A stretch of DNA of 64,000 bases from Craterostigma plantagineum (lineage: Eukaryota; Streptophyta; Magnoliopsida; Lamiales; Linderniaceae): positions 62,001-126,000 of the forward strand of contig JAPQWV010000752.1 in the NCBI GenBank assembly GCA_027422505.1, read 5' to 3'. Each line of letters starts with the position of its first letter. The stretch's first letter is position 1. The notes under the pieces are model-generated. The model was not told where the DNA came from, ran no database searches, and worked only from the letters and a program-made list of their open reading frames with translations. Below, one piece after another: positions 24,190 through 36,582 of this stretch. The translations under genes and the position numbers were made by a program.

Positions 24190-26005
24190 TGACATTGACA
24201 TGGTCGATATAAGAAAGTGCCAGTGTAACACATGCGAGGCCTAGGAAATCGCTAGGTACGACGTCGGCTCGCTTCTTGTGGTTCATCTACTGCACTAGAC
24301 GTGGAGAGTCCGAAACTGAAGGGAACAGAAGAAATGGAGGAGGATGATCGTCTGCCTCGAGTGAATCATACCAAACTGTGATTGCCTCGTGATGAGCAGC
24401 AGGCATCCTCCACATATTATTAGTGTCCATCAGCTCAGAAACGTAACCTTCTAATCCCTCGTTCTGTCTAGAACTACCAACCTCGTCGTGTCGATGACGA
24501 GCTGTGCGAGACCGACTCCTACGTGGTCTGCTCTAAGACCTCTCAGGACTGTTATTCCCATCACGCATATCTCTTGGTCGATAGCGATCAGCCGAATTCA
24601 TTCGGCGACATTTGCAACTCCCATGTCATCTGACATTGCCTGAATTCGAGCTAATATATCCTCTGCGGCGTCACCCTACATATAAAGAAATAATGTGAAT
24701 CATAAATAGATTAAAATGTATACAATTAATTGTTCATAAATAAGGTTATTATACCACCGCGCGCCATGCAACCCCTTCTCCCACCTGAATACCCTGAACC
24801 ACCATATACGTACTAGGCGAGACAAATCGTCGAGTGACGTTATCATACCACTGATAGTAACCATTCACTATCGAACGGTTAGTAGAGGCTATATGGTACC
24901 GTCGACCACATTATCATCTCTATCGTTTCACAATGCTAACCACCGCGCATGAAAAGTCTCCCAATTGAAATTTTGACGGCCTCTACGCTCACTGATGTCA
25001 TGTAGCCTTGTATGGTCAGGCACAGGTGTTGAGGGTATGCCTTGCACCATGTTGAACTGACGTAGGACACGGTCTGGATAATACAGTTCGATGATGTTGA
25101 AGAAAATCAGCGGACATCTCGATCTACACGATGGTGAACTACAATCGCAGGGAGTGTCACGACCAGGGACTCGCCGCTATACAGATCCCAAATGAACTGC
25201 GCGAGATTCAAATTATCTAACATTTATCGCATCACGCACATTCGAACGAGTCATGGACTTGAATGTCAATGAGAATCTCCATCTACGAACGTTCGTCATC
25301 AATAAGCAATAACACAAAAGAAGACTAAGTCTACTACTGTAATATTATATACCAACTAGCCGCGTGCGGTGGCATCGATAGCACAATCTCTCCATTGTGT
25401 ATTGTCTCGAGTAGGTCTACTGCAGTCGACCGGATAACAGATTTCAAAGGCAAGATATGAATCCAAGCCCACACCTACAAAATTGAAAGTATAACGTTAA
25501 AACAAGTATACTGCAACAAATATTTTTAGCTGAATAAAGTAAAACAGATCAATACCTGCAATAGTCGCAGGGGTTCGCCATTGTTCTGTACAATTCCACG
25601 AGATGCTTCACACAACTCTTGATACAAACATGCAAGCACAACACTTCCCAGCTGTAGTTGCGGACCTCTTCGATGCACTCCAGAAATTGTAGGTGTAAGA
25701 TTAACTCGCGAGCCGCTCTTATCGGGAAGCAAAACGCACCCAATTAACAAAAGCGCATATCCACGTGCTTTTTCATCGACCAACATCCTCCGTACTGTCA
25801 TCAGTAACTGGACTCCCGTAACCAATTACTCAACGCTGGCACACTCATCTTAGACGAACTATCAAAATCCCTATCATCTGGCGCAAATCCTATCATCATA
25901 TGACAATAGTCCGACCACTGGGACTTGCTCCTCGCATAAGCAACTCCGGTAACAGCGGCTCCCTCGATCGGTAAGTACCATAAAGTACCAACATTGAAAA
26001 AAAGC
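24190..26005 (-). pseudogene. plant mobile domain (PMD) protein, decayed and 5'-truncated
   Basis: Minus-strand pieces match the plant mobile domain. In order they are YLPIEGAAVTGVAYARSKSQ and WSDYCHMMIGFAPDDRD near 25880-25990, ARGYALLLIGCVLLPDKSGS near 25690-25770, and QLGSVVLACLYQELCEASRG near 25600-25660. An intron about 25477-25555 comes next, then VWAWIHILPLK. The motif PDRVLRQFNMVQGIP lies near 25040-25085, then FNWETFHARWLALWNDR near 24920-24980. PMD proteins (MAIN/MAIL in Arabidopsis) act in silencing and genome stability, and related domains are carried by transposons. Frame changes near 25825 and elsewhere, and the loss of the N-terminus beside an LTR fragment, indicate a pseudogene. 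Confidence 0.78.
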
Positions 26006-26224
26006 CTTCTTTGCGGCCCTGATGTGGATTGCTTGCTTGCTGTTTGTGATGCATGGCCCCTATACTCAGGTTATTTGTTAAATGGCCTTTGACCGAGTTT
26101 AATTTTGGTAAATAACCTCGTTGATAAGAACTTTTTGTCAAATGGACTCAAATTCAAACTACTTAGTTGGATTAACTTAACACTACTCCATGCTTAATAT
26201 ATATAAAATAGAGAAACAAAAAGA

Positions 26225-26829
26225 AATTCATCTAGTGGCATTAACTCTTAATTACAAAAACCCAACCACACCGCACCTAATTGCATGCAACCATACTCAT
26301 TTATTAACTGTCAGTCGAGACTTCAAGTCAACTCCGTCAAAGCCCTTTTTCGGTCTAAGGTTCACGTAGACTACGTCGTCGATCATTTACACTCCTCGAG
26401 TAATAAACCATGTTTGATCGCACGACTTGCGAGTCAATATCCATGGAACGATTCAATCCCCGATTTGACTCGTATCACAAGTTATGACATCCACTTCCAT
26501 GTGGGATATCGGCACATGATAGCGGCAAATAAGTCGTAATCGGTTATCCAGCACCCAACTGGAACTTAAGGCTTACGGACATTTTATGTACGAGGTTAAG
26601 AGTCCACTGGTACCATCCTCTCTCGTACCCATCAAGAACAGTGACTCAACTTGATACATTGGATTTATTTATTTACCGGGTGCTAAGTAAGAACCCATAT
26701 TATCAATAAATGAATAATGCCTTTATTAACATGCATTAACGTTTATTACAAAACGACAGAACGATAAATAAGCTAATGCCCTATACTCACTCAATACTCG
26801 TACAGTATTTCGAGGGCATATTCCTAACA
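26225..26829 (-). repeat. LTR fragment related to copia element A
   Basis: Read on the - strand from 26829 it starts TGTTAGGAATATGCCCTC, parallel to element A's LTR start TGTTGGGGATGTGCCCTC. Other shared blocks are AATAAATAAATCC, ACGACTTATTTG and CCTTAGACCGAA followed by TTTGACGGAGTT, in the same order. The left boundary is uncertain. No internal region is attached, so it is a truncated or solo LTR. It lies just upstream of the broken PMD gene. Confidence 0.75.
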
Positions 26830-26941
26830 AAACAAACGGAATTGAACAGCCGGCGAGGTTGAGGAAAGACTCGTCACGCCGATTCCTTTCCGGGACACTT
26901 TTGATCAACTCCCGTGATTCCTAGAGAAATCGTTCGAGTTC

Positions 26942-26995
<54 letters not shown>
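26942..26995. repeat. (GT)n(GA)n microsatellite
   Basis: About 9 GT units followed directly by about 18 GA units. Confidence 0.95.
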
Positions 26996-26997
<2 letters not shown>

Positions 26998-28585
26998 CAA
27001 CATCCATTGGATTTTTCCTTGTATGTATGTGTGGACACTTACCCTCTAATTATAGGGTGGGTGGTTGAGATTTTATCTCCTTTAGAAAATCATATCTTTT
27101 AAATATTTACCATATCTTTCAAAAATGATGCCATATCTTTCTAGAAGAATCCAAAGTAATTCCAAATTAAATTCAAAAATTCCATCTTATCTAATAAATG
27201 AATTTTGAATTTGGCATGAGGAGAAATTCCCAATTTACCCCTCTAGGTAAGTTGCGGTAAAATACATTCATACCCACGCAAATCAATATAACTATCAAAT
27301 AATAAATATAAAACATTCTCCAACACATATTAATTTCTGGCCAAGCCTAATATATGTAGATATATATATACATATATTTCAAGATTTCAAAGAGGCAACA
27401 GAAGTTCTTCCAGCATCCAGCAAAATCTATTCCAACACTCTTTGGCATGTGCTCCAAGTTTGCTGACTATCAAAGAAGCTCATACTTGGGTCATCGTCGG
27501 AAGTATGGGACTAATGTTCAAGAAATATTGGAAAAATATTTCAATCGTCCACGACTTTACAGCTTTTGCTCGATACGAACTGTAATATAAAGTCTGGTAG
27601 TTAAGTTAAAATGAATGATGAAAAAGTTAGATTTTATAATTTTATTGAGTAGGACGATAGATGTAATATAATAAATATTATTTAGAAATGATTGATGTAA
27701 TTGGCATCTAGTTTAGATCTTTGCCAATAAATAGGTTATTTTTGTCTCGTAAATCAAATTAACCGAGCACCAAAACCCAAAATTTGGAATAAATTTACTC
27801 CAATCGAACACCAAAACGCAACTCAAAATGCGTCCCATATACTCTCTCCTCGTTTTGACGCATCTTTTAATTTGCAATGATGCCCCTGCTTTTCTTTTCG
27901 TCTGTTGCACCTGTCTTTCAGAAAAACAAACGAAAGTTATATCTGGAAATTGAGTAATTGTTTCTTTCTCTTTCTCATGTACTTTTATTTATCTCTCATA
28001 TATTTTTCTTTCTCTCCCTCATATGCTTTTATCTCATTCCTGATACTGTATATGGAAAAAGTAAATAAAATTTTTTTATTCATGTTATGACCATATGCTT
28101 TTATTAATTTTTCTGATTAAATCTAAAATTAGTCTAATTTGTAAAATTGTAAAATATGTGGCCAGTATTGAAATTTATAAAAATTAGTGTGGAAGTGAAT
28201 ATTACTAGTCTATTGAGTTTGAGAATGAGCTGATCGGTTGGAGAAAACTTACTGCATTTTTAGTTTGATAATGCGTTGATCGGTTGGAATGGTCTAAATG
28301 ACAAAAAGATATTTGTCTCTAACACTCTTACACACTTCTCACTTCTTAATATTTATATAATAATACTTACTATAATACATTTTGTAACACAAATTCACTA
28401 ATGGTCACCAGAGTTTATGTTTGAAATTCGGATTTCCTTCAAATCATCTTTTTGCGAAATGCGCGGATTTTTATTTCATCCAAATCTGTGGTTAAGTTAA
28501 ATGTTTATTATTTGTTGGACTTCATATTTGATGACAAATGGTCCGTTTTTTAAATTCAAAGATGGGTTCGTAATAATTTTCGTAA
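26996..28585. other. AT-rich intergenic region
   Basis: No supported gene. A slightly less AT-rich patch at 27400-27580 reads through short frames without a recognisable domain. The pair TGAGCTGATCGGTTGGA and TGCGTTGATCGGTTGGA near 28230 and 28272 is a short local duplication. Confidence 0.4.
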
Positions 28586-28698
28586 ATAATAATGTATTGT
28601 TATTATTGTTATATTTATAATAATAGAAATAATAATAATTATTATTGTTATTATTATTATTAGTGTTGTTATTATTATTATTATTATTGTTATTATTG
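28586..28698. repeat. imperfect (ATT)n microsatellite
   Basis: A run of ATT, GTT and AAT triplets about 110 bases long. It borders a fragment of a GAGCTCGAGC-rich element. Confidence 0.9.
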
Positions 28699-28860
28699 GG
28701 GTGAACGATGAGTCGAGCTGGCCCACGAGCTTATTATTATCGATGAGCTGGCCCACGAGCTTGATGAGCTGGCTCGAACTTGGCGATCTCGAGCTTATTA
28801 TTATCGAGCTCCCTCACGGGTTTTCGAAAGCTCGCGAGCTTATTATTTATTTATTTTCAA
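28698..28860. mobile_element. fragment related to the 53.7-kb hAT-like element
   Basis: Starts GGGGTGAACGATGAGTCGAG next to the microsatellite and contains repeated GAGCTGGC, CACGAGCTT and TCGAGCT words like those in 53708-54580. No matching far end or target duplication was found, so it is a truncated or decayed copy. Confidence 0.5.
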
Positions 28861-29872
28861 AATCCCAATGAATTAGGTTCGAAATTATAATTTTGAAATC
28901 AATAATTTAAAATCACGTGATTTCTTTCAAATACACGAATCCATATGCATCCTAATTGATATTCATGTGAAGCGCCATACCACTATATATGTTGGTGAAG
29001 CTTAACTTGACGCACATCTTGCAGTTTTTATAAAAGATACTTCAGGTCACGTGATTCCGAGGTGATTCAATCAACCACGACAAAATGGGCATATTAGTAA
29101 ACCGCAGTCCAACATACCTCCCCCATGTTTATCCAGTTTCTTGTTAATAAGAGTATCTTTTCATTCATGCCATGCACTTGGATTCTTTTGACGTATGCAT
29201 GCATTTGTTTGGTGAATAGCTTCTTGCATAAGTTTTGCCTAGAATGATACTACTAAAGCACCATTGTCTGCTTAAAATATATTGTAAAGTAAAAGCTTTG
29301 ATGTGCCCAAAACAGTGGAATTCATTACATTATTGAGATAAAAGAAGGGAACCTTTTTTAATGCTCACTGATTGCAATGTAAGCATCTTATCTTGTCAGT
29401 GGAATGGAAGTCTAATTGGGAACAAATAAAGATTGCACTTATTTTGCAAATTAGATAGTGGGATTCTATTCCGAATTCACCACAGCAACGATTCATACAT
29501 ATAAAACCTCACAACCCATATTGAAGTTGGGCATAGATATAAAAAGCAGCTTCCTTTTTTCTATGTGTTGCAAGAAATACGTTATCGTAGGTCATTGTTT
29601 GGCTTAGTTTCATACGCTTCGGTGATTTTGCGGATGCCTGGTCTGAGGATATAGCACTCCAGGACAAGGCCCATCTTTCCCATATATTATTGCATGTATA
29701 TGCTGTCTTAAATATTTCTGCTTTGTCTGGTGATCAGCAAAGCAAGCTCTTTTATTTGTTCCATATTATTGTATAAACATATCCTTGCTTGCATTCCATT
29801 GAAGTTACTGTTCTGGTGACTATAAAAGGTTTCCTGTAATAGGTCAAAGGTCGGTTTAATAATACTTCTATC
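28861..29872 (+). promoter_or_regulatory. upstream region of the LRR receptor kinase
   Basis: No coding sequence. A TATAAAA box at 29821-29827 lies about 46 bases before the start codon, which would give a very short leader if used. No other motif is claimed. Confidence 0.4.
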
Positions 29873-32570
29873 ATGCACCTCTCTCCCGAATCGGTAATCC
29901 TTTTTCTGCTGCTCCTCTTTGTGTGTTATGCCTCAGCTAGACCTAATGTCGAAGGTATGTTTGAGATGTTCCGTCGTACGAGCTTCAAATCCAACCATAC
30001 TACATAGATAAAAGTAATTTATTTTGTTTTCCAGGTGAAGCTTTGATTGAACTTGTGAGGGCCCTAAATGACTCGAGCCACAGAATAGACTGGGATTTTA
30101 ACTTTGTTAGCCCTTGTTTCAGTTGGTCTCATGTTACCTGTCGAAATGGAAACGTCGTATCACTGTTAGTTAGTTATCCCCCTTTGCCTTTCTTTTTTTT
30201 TCTTTATAATTGCTGTTATTCCCTCTGCTGATAAGCCTGTAAGAAGAGATCGTGGCAAAGCATGTCCTTTTGTAATAATATTGCAGGAGCTTTGCTAATA
30301 TGGGATTTACTGGTCATCTCTCACCATCGATAGCAAAGCTGAAGTACCTCACAAGCTTGTAAGCTTCTGCGCAGGAGATTATTTTTCGATTGTTCGAACT
30401 ATTGGTGGTGTTCTTGACAGTGGACGTGCTGGTTTAATTTCATTACGACGCAGGGATTTACAACACAACAATATATCTGGAACATTACCTGATTATCTTA
30501 GCAACATGTCCAATCTAAATAATTTGAACTTGGGCCACAACAACTTCAAAGGATCTATTCCATCTTCTTGGGCTCAGCTTTCCGAGTTGAAGAATCTGTA
30601 AGTCATCATATCGATCTTCTGCTCCTGTTATTAACAACTTACTACACCTTGATCGACCTATTATCTGTGCTTGCAAAAGGGACCTTTCTTCCAATGTTCA
30701 GTTGAGTGGGAATATTCCTAGAGAACTGTTTCTAGTTCCAACATTCAAGTAAGTTATCAAATCCATCCAATCCATGGATTGTTTGTGTCCATTCCACTTG
30801 TGCTCTCATTTCTTTCTTTCTTTCTTTGTTTCGATTCAGCTTTACAGCAACTCTTCTTACATGTGGCCACAAATACCATGAGCCATGTGCATCAAGCTCA
30901 TCTATTCCATCAGCAGGTAAAGTTTCTTTACCTCGCTCGTGACGTTGATGGCTGTATTTAATGCAGTGATTAGTATTTATATCCTAATCCTATATCCTAC
31001 TGTCGATATACACTAATGCGCAGTGCCTAGAAATCGATCCAAAATCCGAGCCTCCCTCACAGTGGCAAGCGTTTGCGTGTTCTTCATTTTACTCGTAGGA
31101 GCCATCCTTGGGTGTCAATTACACCGCGCTCGCAAACGCAAAGGCGACGATGTATTTGTCGACGTTACAGGTAAATAAGCGAATCTGCGCTCCCCATTTA
31201 AGAAAATTGTTTTCTAAGTCGAACGTAACAAAATTTTATTCGTTTCATTCGAAATCTACAGGTGAAGACGAGCTCAAGTTCTCGTTCGGACAGATAAAAA
31301 GATTCTCACTGAGAGAGATGCAGCTGGCGACGGATAACTTCAGCGAACGCAACGTAATAGGACAAGGTGGTTCGGGAAAAGTATACTCGGGAACTCTTAT
31401 GGGCGAAGACGGGAATAAATATACAAAGGTTGCCATAAAGCGGCTCACCACGCACTGCTTTCCCAATAATAATAATAATAATAATAACAATAATCCGTGG
31501 GCCGTCGGCGGCGAAGATGCTTTCCTCAGAGAAGTTCAACTCATAAGCGTAGCAGTTCACAAGAATCTCCTTCGGCTCACTGGCTTTTGCACGACCTCCA
31601 CCGAGCGAATCCTCGTCTACCCATTCATGCAAAATCTCAGCCTCGCTTATCAATTACGCGGTCGGTTGGTTTCGTCGACTCTTTCTTTTTTTTTTCCTCT
31701 CTCTAATAACAATGATCAAATTATTCCATCCTCGTTGGCGTCCAGAGTTAAAACCTGGAGAAAAGGGGCTCGATTGGGCGAAGAGGAAACGAATAGCATT
31801 CGGAGCTGCACACGGATTGGAGTACCTTCACGAGCACTGCAATCCGAAGATCATACACAGAGACTTAAAGGCTGCAAACATTCTACTCAACGACGACTTC
31901 GAAGCGGTGCTCGGAGACTTTGGCCTTGCGAAATTAGTGGACGCAAAGCTAACGCACGTCACCACGCAAGTGCGTGGGACCATGGGACACATCGCCCCCG
32001 AATATCTATCCACTGGGAAATCTTCAGACAAGACCGACGTCTTCGGCTATGGCATAACCCTTCTCGAGCTCGTGACTGGCCAGCGTGCCATCGACCTGTC
32101 TAGGCTCGAGGAAGAGGAGGATGTCTTGCTTCTTGATCATGTATGTACGTGTGTGCGTGTACGCATGCACGATATCACTTGCTAATTCTTTTTCTTCCTT
32201 TTTTTTAATTGGATTGCGATAAAATATGTCTAAATAGATGAAGAAATTGCTGAGGGAGAAGCGGCTAGGGGACATAGTTGACAAGAACTTGAAGGACGAC
32301 TACGACGTAAGAGAAGTGGAGACTATTCTGCAAGTGGCGATGCTTTGCACGCAGAATTCGCCGGAGGATCGTCCGAAGATGGCGCAAGTGGTGAACATGT
32401 TGGAGGGAGGAGTGGGATTGGCCGAGAGATGGGCCGAGTGGGAACAGATTGAAGAGTTGAGGGACCGAGAATTCGACACGACGATGATGATGATGATGCC
32501 TCACAAGTTTCTGTGGGCCGACGATTCGATTTACGACCAAGAAGCCATGCAACTGTCACGGGCAAGATAA
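29873..32570 (+). CDS. LRR receptor-like serine/threonine kinase, At5g63710-like
   Basis: A plasma-membrane receptor kinase of LRR subfamily II type. Ten exons join in phase: 29873-29954, 30035-30164, 30287-30358, 30454-30597, 30680-30748, 30840-30916, 31024-31170, 31262-31660, 31746-32140 and 32238-32570, giving 615 residues. There is a signal peptide (about 1-22), an LRR N-cap with [10 protein letters not shown], and four to five LRRs (about 70-165). A membrane span (about 197-222) leads to the kinase domain. Seen residues are K300 of VAIK, the HRDLKAAN loop (D413), DFG 431-433 and [10 protein letters not shown], so it should be an active RD kinase. Oddities are Ser278 in the glycine-rich loop (GQGGSGKV, usually Phe) and ten Asn residues (309-318) inserted after the K300 strand. 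The phrase [20 protein letters not shown] matches the Arabidopsis gene closely. Ligand unknown. Confidence 0.94.
31464..31493 (+). repeat. in-frame (AAT)n microsatellite coding poly-Asn
   Basis: Ten codons, nine AAT and one AAC, encode Asn309-318 in the kinase domain between the VAIK lysine strand and helix C. The relatives I recall lack this run. Confidence 0.9.
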
Positions 32571-33162
32571 AAATCTTTAAGTTATACTCGTCTTAGCTAT
32601 ACAGCGTATATGCTCGAGTGGTTTCAGATTAAATGGTGAAGTTTAAAACCTTACGAAAAAAATACAAGATGGTCATTTTGAGTTGACTGTGAGCAATTTC
32701 AAATAAGAATTGGTTGGCTGTTACAGTAGTTGATGTAATGTTAATTACATATATGGTTTCTAGGATACTCATTAATGTATCTCGTTTCCTTTTAACTATA
32801 TTTTTTGCTTTCTTGTGCACGTCGGCGCAGTGGATACATTTAACCTGCTGCAAGTATAAATTCAGATACCTTGAGATCACGATACATTACTGAAAGCACT
32901 TGGTCGAAAAAATCCTCTGCCCAGTTAAAGCTCAGTGCAGTAAGAACATGGCTCAACAACTATTACAGGTTCATGTGAATATATTATATGTTATTCGAAC
33001 TTTTCTCGTTCTAACAACCTTGAATGTAACCATAAAACTCGATACATGAGTATCCCACTAAACTGCGACTGTCACCGAATTAGGGCATACATAAATCTTC
33101 GTCATGCCTTGACAAGAAGCTGCTACTGCCACTACTTACTGCTACGATATTACATTGCAGAG

Positions 33163-33221
<59 letters not shown>

Positions 33222-33389
33222 TCGTTGTTTCTTGCGATATCTTCCATGAGATTAAACTGCATGTGTAGTTCTCGCCATTCTTCTCCAAGTAACGTAAAAC
33301 TCATAGGAATTGTTAGAAAGACTAACTACGGTTATAGTTATGGGGCAAAAAAAGATCTCGTGGTTATGTATGCGACAAAAGGAATCGAA
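32571..33389. other. tail-to-tail intergenic region with (GA)n
   Basis: Holds the 3' ends of the receptor kinase (+) and diacylglycerol kinase (-) genes. A (GA)n microsatellite of about 25 units lies at 33167-33216. No further gene seen. Confidence 0.6.
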
Positions 33390-36300
33390 TCAAGAAAGTT
33401 GAAGAGCAATCTCCTGGAGCAGTATCTTCTTCTGAGAGGCAGTGATGATGCCTTTACACTCCGCATCAGCCAAAACCTCAGTCATCATAGCAGCAGCATG
33501 CCCTCTTGGTTCCTCAGGACCCGACGCTCTTCGCAGCATAAACGCCTTCCAAAAAACAATAGACAGTCTTTCTAAGTGTTATTTAGTTGCGTGGGACTCC
33601 TAACAGTTAATCATGCGCGGTTAAATTTGAGGATTCTATCTTACACAGCAAATTTGACTCCTTTATGGGATGCCATGCAATTTCTCAATCAGGCTAGAGC
33701 AGAATTCAAGAAATGTCCCATCATGTAATTAATAATATACCTGTCCGTGATGTGTAATTTCTAAGCATCCAGGTTGTTGGATGAAAGGTTCCCCATCGAT
33801 CTGCACAGGAAAAGGACTTGACACATGTATTCTGACAACCTTCCCTTGAGCTAGACGAGTTGCTTGCGAAAGTCCAACCTGGGATAAGTATTGTAAGCAT
33901 ATGTTTTGCAATGTGATGAGGGCATAGATATAACAAAATCGTATGAGACCACTTCAATCAGTGGCAATAATCCATTTCAACATACGTGCAAGGTGAATTG
34001 CTTACTTGCATAAGCAAAAGCTAAATTTAGAAGTTAAGTGGTCCGAGGAAAGTTATTAATGTCTGATACTACAGACGTTGTGTGTACCTGAAGCTTGCCA
34101 AGGTGCCATGATCCAGACACACATACAACTTCAAGGATCTTGTCATGAACGCACTGGTGGCTGAAATTGTCATCATGTTCGTAATCATTTTGCCAAAGGT
34201 CCACCCCACCCATGTAGCTCCCAATATTCAGTACAATCAAACCCTCGGTGTTCTATATATATACACATGAAATGAGGCAATGAGAACGTGCATTGAAAAG
34301 TAAAACAAATGTATGATGCGGGCATACTTTTGGTATCTCGATATCTTTCCCATCAACTTCAAGCCACACTTGCCAAGGCAAATCAGCACAAGCTCTGTCC
34401 ATTATGTCTCTAGCGCCTTCCTTTGCGTATCTTAATTTATTGACAAACTGCAGTTACTTTCAATGGGCACATATGTGAGGCATAGCCAAAGTCATACCAA
34501 GAATGAAACACAGATTAACTCTCCCCATGGAAGTTGAATTCTATCTCTTGTCTGACCTGACTATAAAACTTCCCAGGATTCTCTTCTCTAGTAGTGTGAA
34601 ATTCATATGCAACTTTGGCGTCACATCCGATACCTAAAGTAAGGAAAAGAATCAAAAGATGCATCAAGAGACAGGTGTGAGAACATGGTACGGAAATGAT
34701 ATATACTGGTTGCACTGATAATGATAAGGAAATTGAACGTAAAACCTTTTCCTTATACAACCAAGGCAAAGGAGCCTCTCACAAACAATCATGGGAAACA
34801 AAATTACCTAAGTAGTTCATCATGAACTTTGATTTCACTCCACCAATTTCATCACCGGGCTTCTCTACATTAATGTTAACTTTCCAGCGATCAAGCATAG
34901 TTACAGCTGCATGGTCTATGTCATGTAAAAATGAACTCAAGCCACCCTGCCCATCGACAACAGAAGAGCCACCGCCCCACTGCAAAATTCTTGAAAGATC
35001 ATTTCCAGTTCCCAAAGGAAGAACAGCGACGGGTGGAGGCGACTCAAAATTGAACCTCTCTATTGCATCAAGTACCCAAGCAACTGTTCCATCTCCACCG
35101 CAGACCAACACTCTGAAGTATTGGACGTTGCTAAAAAGCTCTAGACCAACTTCTGGACCCTGAGAGGAACTAAGTTCCACTACCTGCACAAGACAATAGC
35201 CTAAGAAAAACTTAACTACTTAAGCATGATAAAAGAAGAAAAGGTTGTAGAGTGACCATTAACAAAGATATGATATAGGATTTTCGATAATATACAGCAA
35301 TATACTGGCGATGAATTTGAATAAATTGCCAGAACGAACACAGGCACATCTAGCTGAGGAACATTAACCTGTACGGGATTCAAAAGCATGTTCAGCCGCC
35401 TCTTCAGTGTATGCCCATTTTGCGCTCCACTCTTGGAATTGACGAAGACCAAAAGAGGTCTGGCATCCGAAGGCAAATCAAGAAGAGTATACTTCTTCGA
35501 TAAATTGTGATCCACACCGCATACCTTTACATCGCCTAACCCATCGAAAGCTGCTTTGCTAACCATTTTTTTAGGCTTCACGGAATTGTCATTGTATTTC
35601 TCAATTCTTAACTCGTGGAACCCAAAAAGGCCCTTGAGAACATAGAGAAGAAGTTCTTTGGCTGCAAAACTATCGGAAACCTTCCCATTACCGTGGTGGC
35701 GTCCATGTTTGTTTCGATGACGCTTTTTCCTACTATGTGTCCGAGCTGTGGAATCGATGAGTTCTTCTGTTGGAAAACTCAACACCTCACTCTCAGCATC
35801 TTTTACACAGAGAGGAGAAAGTATTATCCTCCGATGGGCACCGAAATCACAAATGTCACCATATTCTTCAGACATCTTAAGTTGGCAACTAACATGTATA
35901 ATACGCTGACACCACGAGCAGTACCAAGCTGGGGATGCATCGATGAAAGGGATACCACAGGGTTCGTCACAGAAACAGCAAAAGGAAGACATCTCGGGAT
36001 TATCATCCAAATTAAACCATCTTTCTGACCAGTGGTGTTGGACTTCACTATGACCAGCTTGTGCTACACATTTACAATCTTTCGCTGCAATTTCAGAACA
36101 GTGAAAATGGGCCGCAACGCTACAAACAGAGCAGCGATGTATAAAATAACGCGACGCAGATTTGGAACCTAAATTATGGTGGGTGTATACTAAGGAAGTA
36201 AGGCAAACACAGCAAGTGGACGGTTGTCCACCAGATGCAACATCTTCCATCCATGTATGAGTCGATAAAGGACCTTTTAACTTTTTCAACGCTTCCTTTT

Positions 36301-36475
36301 TGGCTTTGGCTGCATCTTTAAGCCAGTTCAGAGATGTTTTCTTCTGCCATTTAAGGAATGCATATATGAGGGCGAAAAGACCAAAAGACCCCGTAACAAG
36401 CCACCCGAAGATGAAGCCAGGGTCAAGGCTTGCGCTTGCAAGCAACCTAAGAATGGAAATGCTAAAGTCACTCAT
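33390..36475 (-). CDS. diacylglycerol kinase (DGK1/2 type) with a frameshift
   Basis: Phosphorylates diacylglycerol to phosphatidic acid at membranes. Exons are 35369-36475, 34808-35183, 34557-34633, 34328-34448, 34088-34252, 33741-33878 and 33390-33545. An upstream splice acceptor at 36583 suggests a 5'-UTR intron; the start M at 36475 best fits the family, with M at 36565 an alternative. The N-terminal membrane segment ([20 protein letters not shown]) is followed by two cysteine-rich C1 domains. The catalytic domain follows with [15 protein letters not shown] and [13 protein letters not shown], then the accessory domain ([17 protein letters not shown]). Exon 4 is 121 bases where 120 is needed: an extra T at 34380-34383 shifts the frame after about residue 542 and stops after about 549. 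Without it the protein would have 712 residues, like Arabidopsis DGK2. It is either a pseudogene allele or a sequence error. Confidence 0.92.
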
Positions 36476-36582
36476 TATGGACATGATGCTCCAAAATCCA
36501 TCTTTTTTTTCCTCGTCAGACAGCAAAAGCTTTATAGTTTTTATTTTGCCCCAACGAACAAGCAAATCACTAGCAATATCCT

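Noticed and set aside
26285..26539. 84-codon + strand frame
   Set aside because: Lies within an LTR fragment on the opposite strand.
28556..28756. 66-codon Ile/Thr-rich minus-strand frame
   Set aside because: Translation of the (ATT)n microsatellite.
33080..33575. Frames containing poly(RE) or poly(SL)
   Set aside because: Direct translations of a (GA)n microsatellite; the + frame also overlaps the last exon of the kinase gene antisense.
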